From assembly GCA_031277045.1 (NCBI GenBank), contig JAISLX010000072.1, forward strand, positions 1 to 7,955: a DNA stretch of 7,955 bases. The letters run 5' to 3'. Below, one piece after another: positions 6,515 through 7,955 of the stretch. This DNA is from Treponema sp. (GTDB taxonomy: Bacteria > Spirochaetota > Spirochaetia > Treponematales > Breznakiellaceae). Below the pieces are notes generated by a model. That model saw nothing but the letters and a program-made list of their open reading frames with translations, ran no database searches and was not told the origin of the DNA. The position numbers and the translations under genes were made by a program. Within the stretch, counting starts at the first letter, position 1; every line of letters begins with the position of its first letter.

Positions 6515-6545
6515 AAGCGTGAATTTTGCCAAGAAGTCCACGCTT
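6515..6545. promoter_or_regulatory. Second inverted repeat upstream of GH130
   Basis: AAGCGTG (6515-6521) and CACGCTT (6539-6545) form a perfect 7-bp inverted repeat with a 17-base spacing, ending 29 bp before the GH130 start. It could be an operator for a sugar-responsive regulator or an RNA hairpin in the leader. Neither is proven by the sequence alone. Confidence 0.35.
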
Positions 6546-6557
6546 AACAACATAATT

Positions 6558-6564
6558 GAAGGAG
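6558..6564 (+). promoter_or_regulatory. Ribosome binding site of GH130
   Basis: GAAGGAG lies ten bases before the ATG at 6575. The spacing is slightly long but the site is strong, and there is no better in-frame start. Confidence 0.65.
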
Positions 6565-6574
6565 TAATACGATT

Positions 6575-7579
6575 ATGAGTATTTTGAAAAACGCGCCGCC
6601 GCTGCCGAACATCCCCTGGGAAGATCGTCCCCGGGCCGGAAATCAGGGCCGGGAAGAACCGCTGTGGCGGTACTCAAAAAATCCGGTAATCCCCCGGAAT
6701 TTAACCCGCTGGTCCAACAGTATTTTTAACAGCGCCGTGGTCCCCTTTAAGGGAGAATTCGCCGGGGTGTTCCGCTGCGACGACACGTCCCGCCGTATGA
6801 ATATCCACGCAGGGCGGAGCCGGGACGGAATCAACTGGACTATCGCGGATGACCCCATTCCTTTTATCAAAGCCGAGCCCGGCCTTCCCGATTCGCAGTA
6901 CAAGTACGACCCCCGCGTGGTTTTTGTGGAAGACCGGTGGTATATCATCTGGTGTAACGGTTACTTTGGTCCCACCATCGGGCTGGGTTATACCTTTGAC
7001 TTTGAGAAATTTTACCAGATGGAAAATATTCTGATGCCCTATAACCGGAACGGCGTCCTTTTTCCCCGGAAAATCGGAAGCAACTACGCCCTGTACAGCA
7101 GGCCCAGCGATTCGGGCCACACTCCCTTTGGGGATATCGTCTATTCCGAAAGCCCCGATCTTGTGTACTGGGGCAGGCACCGCCATGTTATGTCTCCAAC
7201 CCCTTTTGACAAGAGCGCCTGGCAGTGTACCAAGATCGGCGCGGGACCGGCGCCCATTGAAACCACCGAAGGCTGGCTGCTTATCTATCACGGGGTGCTG
7301 ACAAGCTGCAACGGTTTTGTATATTCCTTCGGCGCCGCTCTCCTCGATCTGGACAAACCCTGGCAGGTAATCGCCCGGTCCCGGCCTTACCTTATTTCCC
7401 CCCAGGCCCCCTATGAGCTTGCGGGCGACGTGCCCAACGTTACGTTCCCCTGCGCCGCCCTGGTAGACGGCGATACGGGACGACTGGCGATCTATTACGG
7501 CTGCGCCGATACGGTAACCGGTTTGGTGTTTGGTTTTGTCGATGAGGTAGTGGATTTTGTTAAGTCGAACGCCCTGTAA
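6575..7579 (+). CDS. Glycoside hydrolase family 130 phosphorylase (beta-mannoside type)
   Basis: The 334-residue protein has no signal peptide or membrane helix, so it acts in the cytoplasm. GH130 enzymes cleave beta-mannosides with inorganic phosphate, giving alpha-mannose 1-phosphate. Seen: [17 protein letters not shown] (51-67), YDPRV (111-115) whose D112 is the expected general-acid Asp, [15 protein letters not shown] (126-140), [10 protein letters not shown] (159-168), [22 protein letters not shown] (220-241) and [19 protein letters not shown] (278-296) followed by [11 protein letters not shown]. The order and length fit the single-domain five-bladed propeller of the family. The length fits manno-oligosaccharide phosphorylases such as subfamily 2 better than the longer mannosylglucose phosphorylases, but linkage (beta-1,4 or beta-1,2) cannot be fixed. 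It is separated from the ABC operon by 112 bp with two hairpins, so it is probably a separate unit. Confidence 0.92.
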   Translation: MSILKNAPPLPNIPWEDRPRAGNQGREEPLWRYSKNPVIPRNLTRWSNSIFNSAVVPFKGEFAGVFRCDDTSRRMNIHAGRSRDGINWTIADDPIPFIKAEPGLPDSQYKYDPRVVFVEDRWYIIWCNGYFGPTIGLGYTFDFEKFYQMENILMPYNRNGVLFPRKIGSNYALYSRPSDSGHTPFGDIVYSESPDLVYWGRHRHVMSPTPFDKSAWQCTKIGAGPAPIETTEGWLLIYHGVLTSCNGFVYSFGAALLDLDKPWQVIARSRPYLISPQAPYELAGDVPNVTFPCAALVDGDTGRLAIYYGCADTVTGLVFGFVDEVVDFVKSNAL

Positions 7580-7603
7580 AGCGGGAAAGGGTGGGCCAGG
7601 CCG

Positions 7604-7614
7604 GGAGCGCCTCC
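7604..7614. terminator. Weak hairpin between convergent genes
   Basis: GGAG (7604-7607) can pair with CTCC (7611-7614) around a CGC loop in the 42-bp gap between GH130 and the convergent esterase gene. With a 4-bp stem and no T-run, it is marginal as a terminator. Confidence 0.12.
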
Positions 7615-7621
7615 GCGCACC

Positions 7622-7955
7622 TTACCGGCAGGAACCGCGAAAGGGCATGGCGGGGAGGCCGTTTTTGGCAAAAAGCGGGACAGGCCCGTACTTTATCCAA
7701 CCGTAGCGCACCTGTTCAGGTTCCGCCACGTCCTCCGCGGATACCAGGACGGTCTCCCCTTCTATAACCGCGGAGGCGGGGTGATGCACCCCGTCGGGAC
7801 CGGCCGTTTCAAACCCCTTCAGGTCTCCCCGGGCTTCAAGGCCCTCCCCGGCGTTCGTAAAATACACCCGCAAGACGTTCCCCTCCCGGAGGGCGCGGGA
7901 AAAAGCCGGCCCGTCGGCGGTAACGGGCTTGTGGTATACCCTTCGCAGGGCCTGA
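7622..7955 (-). CDS. Sialate O-acetylesterase-like protein, C-terminal part only
   Basis: The minus-strand frame is open from the right edge to a TAA at 7624-7622, giving the last 110 residues of a larger protein. Seen: VLRVYFTNAGEGLEARGDLKGFETAG, a beta-sandwich segment, then VRYGWIKYGPVPLFAKNGLPAMPFR at the C-terminus. This ending (V-R-Y-x-W-x-x-x-x-x-x-x-L-(F/Y)-x-x-x-G-L-P-A-x-P-F-R) is characteristic of the sialate O-acetylesterase / SASA carbohydrate-esterase family. The catalytic Ser and His regions are outside the window. An apparent internal TTG start at 7873 is not the real start, since the frame continues upstream with family-like sequence. Members remove acetyl groups from sialic acid or from acetylated hemicellulose oligosaccharides. 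It converges on GH130, and a joint role on acetylated mannan fragments is an inference. Confidence 0.82.
   Translation of the reverse strand, partial: QALRRVYHKPVTADGPAFSRALREGNVLRVYFTNAGEGLEARGDLKGFETAGPDGVHHPASAVIEGETVLVSAEDVAEPEQVRYGWIKYGPVPLFAKNGLPAMPFRGSCR

Noticed and set aside
6526..6556. Promoter TTGCCA-19-CATAAT for GH130
   Set aside because: The spacer is long and initiation would fall inside the GAAGGAG ribosome site, leaving no usable leader.
6701..7291. 196-residue open frame on the minus strand
   Set aside because: It is antisense to the clearly conserved GH130 gene and shows no family motifs.
7622..7873. Small complete 83-residue gene starting at TTG 7873
   Set aside because: The frame stays open to the window edge and the sequence is the C-terminus of a known larger family, so it is a truncated view and not a small gene.

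Overview
The window is a GC-rich, densely coded bacterial segment. It most resembles a spirochaete of the Treponema / Breznakiellaceae type (gut treponemes). That is an inference from gene content and protein style: a Gld-like ABC cassette in a probable non-glider, cytoplasmic GH130, and a sialate-O-acetylesterase-type protein. No rRNA or other taxonomic marker is present.

Layout. (1) The minus-strand 5' part of an O-acetylhomoserine sulfhydrylase (PLP enzyme) runs off the left edge (1-473). (2) A 216-bp intergenic stretch (474-689) holds an ATCATC/GATGAT repeat cluster, a pair of overlapping hairpins that look like an IS200/IS605-type element end, and a GC-rich hairpin behind the next gene. 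(3) A minus-strand RluA-family pseudouridine synthase lies at 690-1544. (4) A divergent promoter region (1545-1645) carries a good sigma-70-type promoter for the plus-strand operon. (5) A tight four-gene plus-strand operon (1646-6462) encodes an ABC ATPase (GldA-like), an ABC-2 permease (GldF-like), a membrane-anchored GldG-like auxiliary protein and a DUF4340 protein. The junctions are a 4-bp ATGA overlap, a 3-bp gap and a 12-bp gap. (6) A 112-bp gap with two hairpins separates the operon from (7) a GH130 glycoside phosphorylase (6575-7579). (8) The C-terminal end of a sialate-O-acetylesterase-like protein converges on it from the minus strand and runs off the right edge (7622-7955).

How the genes work together. 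The four-gene operon almost certainly makes one envelope complex: a cytoplasmic ATPase, a six-helix membrane subunit, and two proteins with large domains outside the membrane. Its relatives are known from Bacteroidetes gliding genes, but its substrate in spirochaetes is not known to me. This is the least understood system in the window. The GH130 enzyme and the convergent esterase could both act on (acetylated) manno-oligosaccharides, which is a reasonable but unproven link. The sulfhydrylase and the pseudouridine synthase are housekeeping genes unrelated to the rest.
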